From Nelumbo lutea (lineage: Eukaryota; Streptophyta; Magnoliopsida; Proteales; Nelumbonaceae): a DNA stretch of 64,000 nt. A program made the position numbers and the translations under genes. The notes under the pieces are model-generated. The model did not search any database. It was given only the letters and a program-made list of their open reading frames with translations, and was not told where the DNA came from. Positions 24,059 to 35,565 of the stretch are shown here, piece after piece (position 1 is the stretch's first letter; each line of letters begins with the position of its first letter). The stretch covers positions 145,471,017 through 145,535,016 of the forward strand of contig JAKGHH010000001.1 in the NCBI GenBank assembly GCA_022828595.1, in the 5' to 3' direction.

Positions 24059-24360
24059 TTACCTTGATGATGATAAATAATAAGTGAAGGAACGTCCACA
24101 AAACTTTGGGATTTCAATCTTGGGACCCGTTACCCACCATTTCTGGTCACCACTTGCAATTACAACTGATCTAGTTGCTTGTCTTGATGATGAAAATGAA
24201 GGAGTGAAGACACTACCCCTTGTCTCAAAATGAGAATGTAGCGATCTCAACTCTTGAGCAAGTGCATTGACTTGTCTTCTCAACTCTATCACCTCTTCTT
24301 GTGTTTTGTTGTTGACTTTCTACTCTTGATGTGAGTCATTTATTTTGTCTTAGGAGCCAT
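24059..24360 (-). pseudogene. LTR-retrotransposon gag N-terminus fragment
   Basis: On the minus strand the frame starts MIELRRQVNALAQELRSLH and reaches GPKIEIPKFCGRSF, resembling the coiled helix and the K-x-x-x-P-x-F-x-G block at the start of Ty3/gypsy-type gag. It follows a primer-binding site and an LTR in the expected order (higher coordinates, minus sense). The rest of the element is absent towards lower coordinates, so this is a truncated copy. Family assignment is tentative. Confidence 0.45.
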
Positions 24361-24389
24361 AATCCAAAGAAAAACCAAACGTGTGCTCT

Positions 24390-24402
24390 AATACCAAATG
24401 GC
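24390..24402 (-). promoter_or_regulatory. tRNA-iMet-type primer-binding site
   Basis: The minus strand reads TGGTATTAGAGC, one base from the TGGTATCAGAGC typical of LTR elements primed by initiator Met-tRNA, directly inside the LTR end. Confidence 0.6.
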
Positions 24403-24404
24403 AC

Positions 24405-24818
24405 AGTTCGAAGACAAATCATTTTCAGAGAAGCTTTAAAGAAAAGAACCAAAGCTGAAAAACAGGAAGAAGAACAATTCTTCACTAAATAACTAAGAGA
24501 AAAACAAAAACACTACATTAGCTTTGGTCTAGCTACTCCTTATATAGACTTCTTTACACCCTTATGCCTCTTACAAGAAAGTTTTCTAATCTAATTAAAC
24601 ACTCTTTACTAGAGTTTTACTAAATCTTCTAAAAAAAGAAAGTCTTAATTAAAGACTAATTCAGAAATCTTGCTATAATGCCAACATGGTAAATGTGAAT
24701 CAAGATAGATAAATACAAAAATCCTACGATAAAAATATCCTGGTAAATACGAACTAAGACAAATCATCGAAAGCCAACGTAGTAAATGTTCACTCAGTTG
24801 GGTTGAATCCTGTACTAC
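24405..24818 (-). mobile_element. 5' LTR of the truncated element (about 414 bp)
   Basis: On the minus strand it would run from TGTAGTACAGG (24,818) to CGAACTGTGCCA next to the primer-binding site. It contains a TATA motif (GTCTATATAAGG, complement of about 24,538-24,549). Only one LTR is present, so the 5' border is inferred from the TG start. Confidence 0.45.
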
Positions 24819-25180
24819 ATCAATTTCTAAGTTTCTCTTTTTAATCAATGATCATACCTTTGTATCCACTATAAACGGTATGATGTAAACTTGTATCTTT
24901 GAACTAGGATAAAACATTCTTAACTTGACCTGGGCCTGGGCCCTTGCATTTATGCCTTAGGCTTAGTCCAAAAATTAGTGTATATGCATTAAGCCTTAAG
25001 CTTGGTTTGAAATAATATTTTAATGATTGTAAATGTTGAAGCCCAATAAAAACACTTACACAAACAAGTCTATCTTTTTTCTCCTTTTTTTTCAAAATTT
25101 TGATTCTTTTATTCGATGTCAATTTTACAAACAACCAATAAATAACGAAATAGAGAGTTGATAAACAACCAATAAATAAC
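24819..25180. other. Unassigned DNA right of the LTR fragment
   Basis: No gene or element is recognised. A 92-codon minus-strand frame at 24904-25182 has no domain. Confidence 0.4.
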
Positions 25181-27310
25181 ACAATAAATAATTATAATAA
25201 ATTTAGTAATATTCAAATTATAAATAAATTTATACTTTTATGAAATTTATAACAAAATTATGTAATAGCAAAATAGATTATAAGTCTATAACAAGTAATA
25301 TTTTAAAGATTTAAATAAAAAAAAATTATTTAAGTATTTCAATAACAAAATATTAAAAATATCTAAATAATTATATAACAAAATATTTAATATTATATAA
25401 TAACATTAAAATAAATAAATTTAAATAACAAAAATGTTTAAATATTTTAAATACTAAAAAACCATATATTTTAAACAATGAAATATTTAACATAACTAAA
25501 TTTTAAATAGTTCAAATAAAAAATTATATAAGAAATTTAAAAATTTTCTTAAAATTTCAAAATTAATTATAATGGATTTAATAATATTCAAATAAATAAT
25601 AATTTTATACTTTACAAAATTAATAACTAAATTATGTAATAATATTATAAATTATAATTTTAGGTCTTATTAAATGTAATAAATAATTACTAGTTTAAAA
25701 GTTTAAATAAAAATATTATTAAAATCACTAAATAATATTTCCAATAACTAAATTTTAAATATTTTAAAAATAAAAAATTTAACAAGTAAATCATATTTTA
25801 AATATTATTTAGAAATTAGATTAAAAAACGAAATTAAGTAATAACTTTAAAAACTTATCAAAAACAAAAATGTAATTATAATGATTTAATAATATTGGAT
25901 AATAAGAATATAAACTGTAAATAATTTAAAATTTTTTCTATAGTATTCAAATAATGAAAAATATATTAAATAATTTAGTGGTATTAAGCTTTCAAATAAG
26001 AAAAAGATTTAATAGCTTCAAAAAAGTATTTTTAATAAATATTAATGGATAGAATAATAATTACATTAATTAATGTAGTTAGAATAAAATCATTATTTCA
26101 CATATATAAATTAATAATTCTATAAAATAATTTTGAAAAAAAATTAATAGTTATTAATAATAGTTTTAAAATCTCCATCTATATCTATTTTATATTTATA
26201 TATACTAAAATTAATATTTATTGCATTTTTATTAATTTTTTACTATATTTTTATGAAAAATATAATTTCAATTTATCAATTTATTTTTATATTCTTAGTA
26301 ATTAATTAATCATAAGTACACAATTTTTTGAAATTTAATTTATACATATCAATAATTATTAAACAATTAATTTTTAACCTTAATATCTTAATTTATTATT
26401 ATATAAAATTAATTACATATAAGTGTTATATGAAATTGATAATTATTACTTGAAAATTTTTGTAATTTTAAGATAATAATTTATTATTAAAATTTTGGAA
26501 ATTAATTTTCTGTATTTTTTGTGTAATTTTAGAAAATTAATGATTTTGAAAATTAATTTTGGTAATAAAAATTACTTATTGATATTTCCATTTACATATG
26601 TTTTGGAAATTTTTAAATATTAAATTGTAAAATTATTGGGGAATTTTAACTATATTTGTAAATTCCATAACTATTCAGAAAATTTTATAGTTTTTTTTGA
26701 AAATCATGAGAATTGAAAATTTTAATAATTTCAATAATTCATTATTGATAGTTTACATTATTTTTCATTAATTATTAAATTGGAAAATTATTGGGGAATT
26801 TTAATATTGATAATTTATATTTGTAATTATTAATAATTTTCATAATTAACTGTAATTTACACTGGTTTTTTATATTTATTGGATAATTTACATTTATTGG
26901 GAAAATTTTAATAATTTTCATAATTCATTATTGATTTACATTAGTTTTTGGTAATTACTGAATCAGAAAATTATTGGGGTTTTTAATATTGATAATTTAT
27001 ATTTGGTAATTATTAATAATTTCCATAATTAAATATATAGGTAATTTACATTGGTTTTTGGTATTTACTGGGAAATTTTAATTTAGCGTTTTCATAAATT
27101 AATTCTCATGTTCTTTTTTTTAATTTAGTGAAAATTTAATTTTTAAAAATTAATTTACTGAGTTTTTTATATTTTCAGTAATTAATTGTTCCTAAGTTCA
27201 GAAATTTTGGAAAATAATTTATTCATATCAATAAATTTTCTTCAGAAATTTATTCATAAATTTTTGAAAAGTAATTTATTCATTCCAGTATTTGTACTAA
27301 GGATTTTTAA
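25180..27310. repeat. About 2.1 kb extremely AT-rich, low-complexity tract
   Basis: A/T fills nearly all positions, with degenerate recurring words such as AATTATTAATAATTT, AAATTATTGGGGAATTTTAA and GGTTTTTGGTA (the last two repeated between about 26,600 and 27,080). The 26,600-27,080 part looks like a degenerate tandem repeat of about 115-130 bp. No gene is present. Confidence 0.7.
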
Positions 27311-28030
27311 GATATTCAAGTTTTTCTTTCCATTGTTTATTTTTCTTTTGTGGATACAACAATAAATAGAGGTTTTTTTTATTAATTTAGTATTAAACAT
27401 TCATACCAAAATGTCAATTGGTGGTTGTGGTAAACATCCAAAGCCTCATTGATCGAAGGATTTACTTCCCAAAGTTATCCATTGGCAACAATACCCTCGG
27501 AATGGAAAATACCCCAAGGAGCTATGACAAGCAATGTCTGCTACGAGTGTCGTTGGTGGAAGAAAAAAATAAAAATGGTTTCCTGGCATTTGAGGGGGCA
27601 GAAGAAAGAACAGAAGTGGAAAGATATTTTGGTGGCGATGGTTGTCGTTGCATTGGCCATCCAATCTTGCTATAATGGCAAGAAAAATGGCATTGATACT
27701 TTTCTGTAATGGTAGAAGGGAGAAACCCTAACAGCTTTCAAGGCAACTTGGCGATGGTGACTAGTGGAACACAAGTCTGGACAGAGAAACTTCATTTGAT
27801 TGTATTGATACTTCACTTGACCCAATCATCCCGACCCTTTATGACTCATTGGGACCCTCAATCCAACCCCATCCTGACCCTAATCATCCATTTGACCCAT
27901 AATGACTTGCCTCTGGAATGGATGGGTTTATGAGCGCAGGTGGGTCGAATGGGTTGGGATCAATATTGACCCCCTACTAGATTTAATTATCAGGGAACAA
28001 CTGCAACCAATGTTTTAGAGGTGTTATCTC
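27311..28030. other. Unassigned; overlapping short frames only
   Basis: Plus-strand frames at 27418-27675, 27449-27709 and 27709-27933 and a minus frame at 27446-27664 overlap one another. None contains a domain I recognise. GACCC/TGGGTC-rich words from about 27,815 to 27,965 suggest another decayed repeat. Confidence 0.35.
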
Positions 28031-28039
28031 CCTTTTCCA

Positions 28040-28202
28040 AGTTCGGCTTTTATCAGGGCAAATCAGTGTTCGCACTCTTCCAACAGCCTCTTACAATCTT
28101 GTATTAGGAATATCTCCTATAAATTAATCACATAACCACAGAAATACTCCCAATACAAGGTTATAAAAGCTGTTGGAACGGACTTTGCCCTAACTGAACC
28201 CG
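28040..28202. repeat. Inverted repeat with ~60-nt arms (foldback or microRNA-like hairpin)
   Basis: The left arm (about 28,053-28,115: AGGGCAAA, TTCCAACAGCC, CTTGTATTAGGAATAT) pairs with the right arm (about 28,141-28,193: ATACTCCCAATACAAGG, AGCTGTTGGAA, TTTGCCCT). The loop is about 25 nt. Pairing is interrupted by small bulges only. Confidence 0.7.
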
Positions 28203-28966
28203 GATTCTACGTAAATATCTTTGTGCATGATTGTTGCACGAAGTGAGTTGATTATTAAATCACCCTGAAGATCTGGAAAGCAACCGTGGACAGATGATGG
28301 ATTTAAATAATCATGCTGCAATTCTTTAGCCCCTTTGCCATTCTTATAATAAATCTACACTAATCAAATACGATTATTAGGCATAGTGATATTTACTTTA
28401 TTCGTGTTAATATCTACTTTAGTTTATGGAGATGGGTTTTGATGAAGATCAAAATTTGCTACTCTGACTCAGAGGTAACTGAGAGGTCGGTGAGGCACCT
28501 GCAAGAGAAAGTAAAGTTAGAGGGCCCGGGGTGAAATTTCAGGCTTCTAATTTTGACGAGCAAGTTAGTAGGAGGCTTAGGCGGTGTTCAGCACTATATA
28601 TATCTTGTGTTTTGGTCTCATTTATGAGATTTGGTCTCGTTTGGATGGGTGCATATCCCAATATAGCGTGGATGGGTCTTGTCCACACCCTAATATATCA
28701 CGGGAAAAACTCGTAGATACATCCCATTCATAGTTTATTTTTTATCCCATGCTTCAAGGAGACACAGAGATACACCTTTAGTTTTGTCTCTGAAATTCCT
28801 ATAGTTGTATTTCGGCTATATGATCTAAAATATTAATTATTTTACTTAATTTTTTATTTTTTATAAAATTATAATTCTTTTATCAATAAAATAATATTTT
28901 TAAAAATTTTAAATATATTCTTATTTTTTTTAATTATTTTACTATTATTTTATAAAAAAAAATAAT
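28203..28966. other. Unassigned DNA, AT-rich towards the right
   Basis: No gene or known element is recognised. A 61-codon plus frame at 28531-28716 contains two copies of an ATGGGT-GCATATCCCAATATAGC-like phrase. Confidence 0.4.
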
Positions 28967-28974
28967 ATTTATTG

Positions 28975-29268
28975 CAAGGTTTTTAAAACCGATTCGAAGA
29001 ATGAACTGTTCAGGGGTCTAGTTCCCGGGTCAAACGGTTCGATCGTTCAAACCGAACGGTCAACCCGTTACAACAAAAAATAAAAGAATTTAAAAAATTA
29101 AAAAAGGTCAAAACCATTGACTGGTCAAATGGTTCAACCCTTCGAGTCAGTGGTTTGTTGACCAAATCAACATTTTTTTTTGCAAATTTCTGGTTTTTGA
29201 GAAAAATGGAACTGGTCACCAGTTTTTCTGGTCTGACCATTTGGTCTTGTCCGATTTTGAAAACCATG
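28975..29268. mobile_element. hAT MITE (294 bp) with perfect 8-bp target duplication
   Basis: ATTTATTG flanks it at 28967-28974 and 29269-29276. Ends are CAAGGTTTTTAAAACCG and, reversed, CATGGTTTTCAAAATCGG. Inner words such as GTTCAAACCGAACGGTC and TGGTCTGACCATTTGG are shared with the copies at 46232-46516 and 15429-16135. There is no coding capacity. Confidence 0.9.
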
Positions 29269-29276
29269 ATTTATTG

Positions 29277-30402
29277 GTTATTGTTAATTCATTGATGCAT
29301 TTTTTAAAAATATTTATCATATAGAATGCAAAAAAAAATAGATATTTATTATTAATTGTATATACCATTCATAAAATGTATGAGAAACATGGAATACAAA
29401 AAGTGTGATGTGAACCGGAATACCATTATGTGTATATCATTCATAAAATGTAGGGCGTGGTATAGACCAATCCACACTCACCAATTTTTCATCCACACCA
29501 TAGAACACCCCTAATTGTGTGAGGTATGAAAGACAAAAAAAAGTGTAATGAATTTTCAATTAACCTTTATATAGATTGGGGACGTTCGTATCAAAGGAAA
29601 CGTGTCAAAGAGGTGTTGGACACTTGGGTAGGCCTGAACACTTGGAATTAGGCCAGGACATTTGGTGATGATAAGATGGGCCGGGGCCTATTGATTGACA
29701 AGATGGGCATGGATGTGTGACAACGGCATCGCCAGGTGGTCGCTCCCGCAAATATGTGGTGAAGCTCGGGTGTGTGTTTTTTCTAGCACAACGCATCTCG
29801 GTGAAGTGTGTTTTCTTATCCATACAACTTGGCTCACAAGCCAAGCTTCCTTTTTACCTAGGGTGAGCCCAGGTTGCCCAAGGTGAACTCTATTGGTCCG
29901 AGGTGGCACCAGTTGCTCAAGGTGGGTGCTTGTAGGCAGAGGCGTGGGTGTTCCCGAGCTGCCACATGTCTGGTTTTTATTGGAGGCTATTTCCACCCCC
30001 ATCAGGTTTGGTGTTAGCTTAACCTCTCTTCAAGAGTATAAATTCAATATTATATGTTCTGTAGTACATGAACCTTTTTTCCTTCAGTGCAGGAAAAGAT
30101 AGAAAAACTTCAATTGGAACCGTCATTATAGCTCACTTTGGAAGGAGTATAAATACAAAATTTAGAGTGCAAAACCTTGTATTTTGTATGTATTTGCACT
30201 GTATACATTTGTATTTATACTCTTTCCAAACTGAGTTTAAGCAGTATTGCCAAGTAATATGAAAAGGAAGAAAATCACTTATAAGAAACTTTACCATTTT
30301 TAAATGATCTAGTGTTAGGGTGTTTAAAGTTCAAACTGAATAAGAAACTTTAACCTTTTTCTTTGTTATCTTTTTTTCTAACAAAAACAATGACTCCATC
30401 TT
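29277..30402. other. Unassigned DNA; overlapping sense/antisense short frames
   Basis: Minus frames at 29605-29844 and 29688-30002 and plus frames at 29695-29886 and 29893-30102 overlap and show no domain. The 29,600-30,000 stretch is less AT-rich than its surroundings and has GGTG/CACC words, as in decayed retroelement DNA. Confidence 0.35.
30131..30237. repeat. 107-bp near-perfect hairpin
   Basis: The left arm CTCACTTTGGAAGGAGTATA and following AATACAAA pairs with the right arm TTTGTATT, TATACTCTTTCCAAACTGAG. Arms are about 48 nt with few mismatches and a short loop near 30,180. The size fits a plant microRNA precursor or a tiny MITE. Confidence 0.75.
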
Positions 30403-30466
30403 GACAAAGTGGCTAGGTCTATCGCAATACTGGGTTAGTGGGAGGATAAGCATTATCTCGTTTACA
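30403..30466 (-). mobile_element. 3' LTR remnant of copia A
   Basis: GGGTTAGTGGGAGGATAAGC and the end TCTCGTTTACA match the 5' LTR of element A at 45,390-45,424. Only about 64 bp can be aligned, after which the sequence diverges, so the LTR is truncated. The adjacent minus-strand CTTGAGGGGACG is the polypurine tract. Confidence 0.7.
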
Positions 30467-30469
30467 CGT

Positions 30470-31493
30470 CCCCTCAAGCTGAACCGGGTTGCACACGTTC
30501 AGCATGTCTTGAAAAGTACTGAACCGGGAGTGAGCTAAGCTCTTCATGAAGACATCAGCAAGTTGGGTCTCTGTTGGCATGTAGCATAGGGAGAGTGCTC
30601 GCTGAAGAATCAGATCTCGAACAAAGTGGAAGTCAATTTCCACGTGTTTGGTGCGAGCTTTGAATAGTGGGTTGGCACTAAGGCAAAGTGCTCCAACATT
30701 ATCACACCAGATAACCGGAGGGGATCCAATGGGATGTGGAGCTCTTTTAGAAGGTGTTGAGTCCAAATTACTTCTGTAACTACAGTGGCAAGAGCACGAA
30801 GTTCCACTTCTGTGCTAGAGTGGACAACGGTGTGTTGCTTCTTGGTGCTCCATGAGATAAGATTGGATCCAAGGAAGAGAGCGAAGGCACTAGCTGATAT
30901 GCGATCATCCGGGCACCCAACCCAATCTGTGTTTGTATATTCTTGCAGCTAAGATGAGTGAGAAGGCTTCAAACATAGACCAAAGTCAAGGGTCCCTTTC
31001 AGATAGCGCAAGATGCGTTTGGTGGTGCTCCAATGGGAAGTGGTGAGAGCTAAGAGAAATTGGCAAATCTTATTGACTGCATAGGCTACATCAGGCTGAG
31101 TAATAGTTGCATATTGGAGAGAGCCAACTATGCTCTTGTAGACAGATGGATCAGGAAGAGGATCACCATCACTCTTAGAGAGTTTGCAGTTGAGAGCCGG
31201 AGGAGTAGACACGGTTTTGGCTTCAGTAAGTTGCGCCTTCTGAAGGAGTTCTACGATGTATTGCCACCAGTAGAGGAATAAGCTGGAAGAGGTGCATTGA
31301 ATTTGGATACCCATAAAGTAATGAAGATCGCCAAGATCTTTAATAGAAAAGCTATGCGAGAGATCATCAATAAGTTTTTGGACTGCCGAGAGCTGATTAC
31401 TTGTGACAATGATGTTATCAACATACACAAGCACATAAAGGGTAAGTCCATGAGAGTGAAACAAGAAGATCCCTAAAAGCCCAACTTAAATAG
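30470..31493 (-). pseudogene. Copia A: reverse transcriptase 3' half and RNase H
   Basis: Minus-strand 31464-30949 contains LYVLVYVDNIIVTSN (the YVDD-type catalytic box, here YVDN), DLGDLHYFMGIQI, VGSLQYATITQPDVAYAVN and ILRYLKGTLDFGL, all copia hallmarks. After a broken part, 30807-30419 gives RNase H: PVIWCDNVGALCLSANP, ARTKHVEIDFHFVRD and QLADVFMKSL. The Asp-to-Asn change in YVDN and the frame breaks mean no active enzyme. It is cut from its N-terminal half by the solo LTR. Confidence 0.85.
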
Positions 31494-33039
31494 GTGACTG
31501 ATGAGACCAAAACGAACCCTAATTTTATCCCCTAATATTCATTCTTTTACATTTATTTATCACTTAAATGGACTCATTACTCTTGTATTTCGATTTAGGG
31601 CAATAAAGAAGGCAATTGGAAGAAAACTGGACAAATCGGGTGATTTTGCACAGTTTCGGCGACAGTCAGTAATCTGGGCCTAACTCTCAATTCCGGACAC
31701 CGAATTAGACAATTCAAGAAGAATTAGAAAGATGAAAGGAAGGTCCACAACTTTTATGTTTTGGGTTTTGACAGATTCGGCTCGCATCGAGTACGAAAAC
31801 GAGCCCAAAGTCGGAGCAAGTTCGTAGCCAGGCCCATTTCACAACTTAAGCCCAACTCGCAGAAGTACCTTGAAGCAGCCCAACTCGAATTCAAGAGTTA
31901 AGAGTCCGAATTTCGAATGTAATCTCCAAGGAGAGAGTTTTATTATATCTAAAATCTTGAATGTAATCCTAGAGAGATAAGAAAATTGAGATTAGAGCAT
32001 TAGATAAGAGATAGGATAGGATTAGTTCAAGATAAGATCAAAACTCCCTAAGGATAAGATGATCTCCTAGAAGGAGTTGGAAAACAGCCCTCTCCTTTGG
32101 CTATATAAAGAGGGGGGCGAACCAGCTCTAGCAATCACTCATTCCAAGATCCAAGAGATCATCAAGAAGACCAAGAAGCAAGAAGGCAGTTCGGCTATGG
32201 AGAAGAAGAGCATGGAGATTGCGCAGATCATGAGTAGCTAAGCTTCTTTTTCTGGTTCAAGTGGGGAGGTTCGATTGTGTCATTGTGAGGTTCTGTAGTT
32301 AATTTATTTTCTTGCTTTTTAATTCAAGTATTCATTGATTCTTGTGCATATTTTTATTGGATGTTAATGTTAATTAGTCTGACAAACTGAATTAATGTTG
32401 ATTTTCCTACTGCTATCCATGATTTCGGTGATCCGTAATTGTCACGAATAATGGTACAAGTAGCAATTAGGTTGATATCTTTTTGGGTCAATTGTTCGTG
32501 ACAGCCTTTGACCAATGTTTTAACATGGTTCAACCTAAAAGAATCGATGGAACAAAATTCAGTAATTGCAGCTATCTCAATTATTGTTATTTTGGTTTAA
32601 CTGTTTTCACAAATCTTAATGCTATCATTGTTTAACATGGAACGCTATCGTACCCAGTTGAGTGGTGATAAGTGTTGATCGAATGCTGGGTTTGGTCAAC
32701 TGAATTAGGAAAACACAAGGTTTATTATGGCTATCCTAATAAATCTAAAGTTAAATGCTTGAATTGCAAGAATGTTGAATTGTACCTAGGATCGATGGCC
32801 AATCGATTCAACTTGAACCCTTGAACCAGAATTCGGTAAGACTGATTTTCTCTTGTTTGTTTAGTTTGTTATTCTTTTAATTTTAGTTATTTAATTTTCC
32901 CACACAATTACTTTACCAATTCGGCTAAGAGATTATTGATTTGCTTCTTGTGGGATTCGACCTAGAACAACTTTTACTGCAAACATTTTATTGTGGGACT
33001 AGTACTAATTTTGAGGGCTTCGACAAACCCGTCAGTGAC
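31494..33039 (+). mobile_element. Solo LTR, 1,536 bp, with 5-bp target duplication
   Basis: GTGAC at 31494-31498 and 33035-33039 flanks 31499-33034, which starts TGATGAGACC and ends AACCCGTCA (TG...CA). A TATA motif (GGCTATATAAAGAGG) at about 32,099-32,113 puts transcription on the plus strand. There is no internal coding DNA or second LTR, so it is a solo LTR left by recombination between two LTRs. It lies in reverse-transcriptase codons of copia A, just after the readable [12 protein letters not shown]. The family is not identified; LTR length favours a gypsy-type or long-LTR copia element. Confidence 0.9.
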
Positions 33040-33604
33040 AGCACAGCCAAAAGAACCAGGCTCTAGGGGCCTGTTTGAGCCCATATAGCACCTTGCGTAG
33101 TTTACAGACATAGTTGGGGTGGTGGTTGTCAACAATGCCAAGTGGTTGGGCTATGTAAATATCTTCAGTCAAGACGCCATGAAGGAAGGCAATGTTAACA
33201 TCTAGCTGTCAAATGGGCCAATTGTGAGAGACAGCAATGGACAAAAAAGTCTGTATGGTCACAAGCTTGATAATTGGGCTGAAAGTGTTAGTATAATCAA
33301 TCCCATATTGTTCAGTGAAGCCTCTGGCTACCAAGCGGGTGTTGTAACGGGCTAGGGAGCCATCAGAGTTCTTTTTCACCTTGAAAATCCACTTACAATC
33401 AACAATATTAACACGAGGTGGAGCTAGCATAACGATCAAGTGTCATTATTCATCAAGGCATCATATTCAGCTTGCATAGCTGATTGCCATTAAGGATATT
33501 TCTTGGAAACTGTGTAGGAAGTGGGTTCAATAGAAGCAGCTTCTGAGAGGTGAGCTTCGGGAAGAAGATGATGAGAGCATTGGGGTACAGGGCGAGGAGG
33601 TGGA
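33040..33604 (-). pseudogene. Copia A: reverse transcriptase 5' half
   Basis: On the minus strand the readable parts are AMQAEYDAL-like residues near 33,460, VDCKWIFKVKKNSDGSLARY and LVARGFTEQYGIDYTNTFSP (33439-33209), then after a stop ALN/AFL-type [10 protein letters not shown] and [18 protein letters not shown] (about 33,205-33,050). These are the N-terminal and palm blocks of copia reverse transcriptase. The stop at about 33,208 and other changes inactivate it. Confidence 0.85.
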
Positions 33605-33609
33605 TCAAC

Positions 33610-35565
33610 TGAAGGGATAGGAAATCCATCACATGGACGCCCAAAGATTGCGGAATAAGGGGGCAAATTTTCAAAAATTTTTCTCTCCCTTCAATTGGGA
33701 ATCGAATTTCCCATTTAGAAAATCATATTTTCAAGGATCATTCTTGAACCATAAACTGAACCAGATCTGAACCAAAGGGAGTAGGGAGGGATAATACCTG
33801 ATACAGAGAATCAATATCTCCCAATGGAGGTGTTCACGCCCAAGGAAGGATCCAAAATCTGCTCCCACTGAAGATGGCGCAATGCAGGGTGGAGCAGAAT
33901 CAACAGTGTTCTTCCAAAAAACTTGACCCTTCGCAAGAATCAACTGCACGGCTTGTGAATAGAACTCCCACCAATCTTTTCTCCAAAAGATTGGTATCAA
34001 GATCAAATCTTGATTTCTCCCAAGAACTGGAGATCGAACTGTTGTAGACGGCGGCTGCAGGAAGGAGGCGGCAAGAGAGTATTTGCAGGGTGCATAATTC
34101 TCTCTTCTAATAATCTCAGCTCTGAAGACAAGGATCTCTGGATTGCATTGCATGTCTAAAGGCTGCCGCCCCCTCTTCCTTTTATAGACTTAAAGGGATC
34201 AGCTCCTAATCCCATCAGGAGTTGCTAACCCAAATCATAATTGGATTAGAAGTCCCTTTAAGTGATAAAGGATAACCCTTATCTTATCTGCATATTAGAT
34301 CAGCCATCTCCTAATATAATTAGGAGGTTTCCAGATCTAAACCTCATTTAGATCTTAGACTCTCTAAGTGGATAGGGTCTGGGCCCAATCCTATCAACTG
34401 ATCCATTTCAGAATTCGCCCCTTAAGTGACTAATCAAATTAGCCCAGTTCGAAATGGGCTTAAGGCCCATTTAAGGTTATGTATTCATTTAGCCTTCCAA
34501 ACCGCTGCCCAGTTGGGCTTCCTTGTATGGCATGAGACCCAAACATTGATCTACACATCAGCCACATGGGTTCAGCCCAGCCTTTGTTAGAAGGCCTGAC
34601 CGAATACACTATTATGGAAAATGCACCCCCTGAAACCCATCAGATGGGCTCTATGGGCCCAACACTTACCCTAAGTGGTCCCTGGGCCAAGCCACCTTGT
34701 AACACCCAGGGACTGTGGGCAGATGCAAGATTAGCCCATCGGGTATTATCCTCAAATGGCCTTACACTTAACCTCTCAGCCCATAATGATCATACACTGC
34801 CCGACAAGAGAGGACCTCTCCCTCAGTTGCAAGGAACAGTGTTGCACTCTCTGGTTATATGTATCCCGGGAATTAAAACCTTTTGCAAATCATTTCGAAA
34901 CCATAATATATATACTTTTATATCTCATATAAAATATATTTTGCAAAAAGAAATCTCAACGATTGAAATCGGCTGTCGGTAGTCTTGGTTTCCATCAGTG
35001 AGAGTGCATCCCCGATCATTACCTTTGTCCGACAATGGGGCTGATCCTGTCACTATGATCACCCACTGAGATGAATTCCCAAACTATCCCAACATACCCA
35101 AGTTTTGACCCCCGCTAAGGATCTCACTGATTGGTACATCAAAGACAACCCAATCCAACACCTAATGCAGTATCATAATCGAGTCTAGGGGTTGGGTATA
35201 ACTTTCCAATTTTCCCCATCAATCTCCAAGGTCCAAGGCAATACTGAAAATCTGGTTCAGTTCAAAGATTCAATTAATCCTACACTGTATTTGCCTAGGG
35301 TCTCACCCCGGTAGCTGAGATAAGCCACCCCAACCGACTTGGTGGCACCACAGTGTTAGCCTTGTCAGAATAGTTCTCCCCAGACCGACCACTGGTTGTG
35401 AACATTCTAAACTAACACGAGTCTCATTAAGTGTCCAGTTTCAGGGTATTACACAGAAATATACCAAGGGAACATGAATCAAATATGCACTTTTAATTAT
35501 TTACAATAAACTCATAAAGTACATCAATTTTGATTGAAGCTAAGGGCATACAAAACTGTCTATCA
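33610..35565 (-). mobile_element. Copia B 3' LTR (1,956 bp)
   Basis: On the minus strand it runs from TGATAGACAGTTTTGTATGC (35,565) to TTTCCTATCCCTTCA (33,610). The polypurine-rich GTGCAAGTGGGAGC lies just outside, at 35,566-35,579. Open frames within the LTR on either strand are not conserved in element C and are not treated as genes. Confidence 0.9.

Noticed and set aside
25180..27310. Organelle-derived insert as explanation of the AT-rich tract
   Set aside because: No chloroplast or mitochondrial gene or RNA is recognisable, and the composition is more extreme than plastid intergenic DNA usually is.
28040..28202. Calling the hairpin a miR396 gene
   Set aside because: The similarity to miR396 needs an insertion and several mismatches, and the region would not give the conserved 21-nt sequence.
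29605..30102. Overlapping plus and minus frames of 63-104 codons
   Set aside because: They overlap in antisense, are rich in Pro/Thr/His from GC-rich words, and have no domain or gene signals.
33731..34153. 140-codon minus-strand frame in the B LTR and its shorter copies at 40929-41138 and 62639-62938
   Set aside because: Sense-strand frame inside LTR U5/leader DNA, with length differing between copies and no domain. Treated as chance.
34566..34982. 138-codon plus-strand frame in the copia B LTR, also seen at 41465-42055 (196 codons)
   Set aside because: It is antisense within an LTR. The two copies match because LTRs are copies of each other, and in element C (63,288-63,817) the frame is broken, so conservation as protein is not supported.
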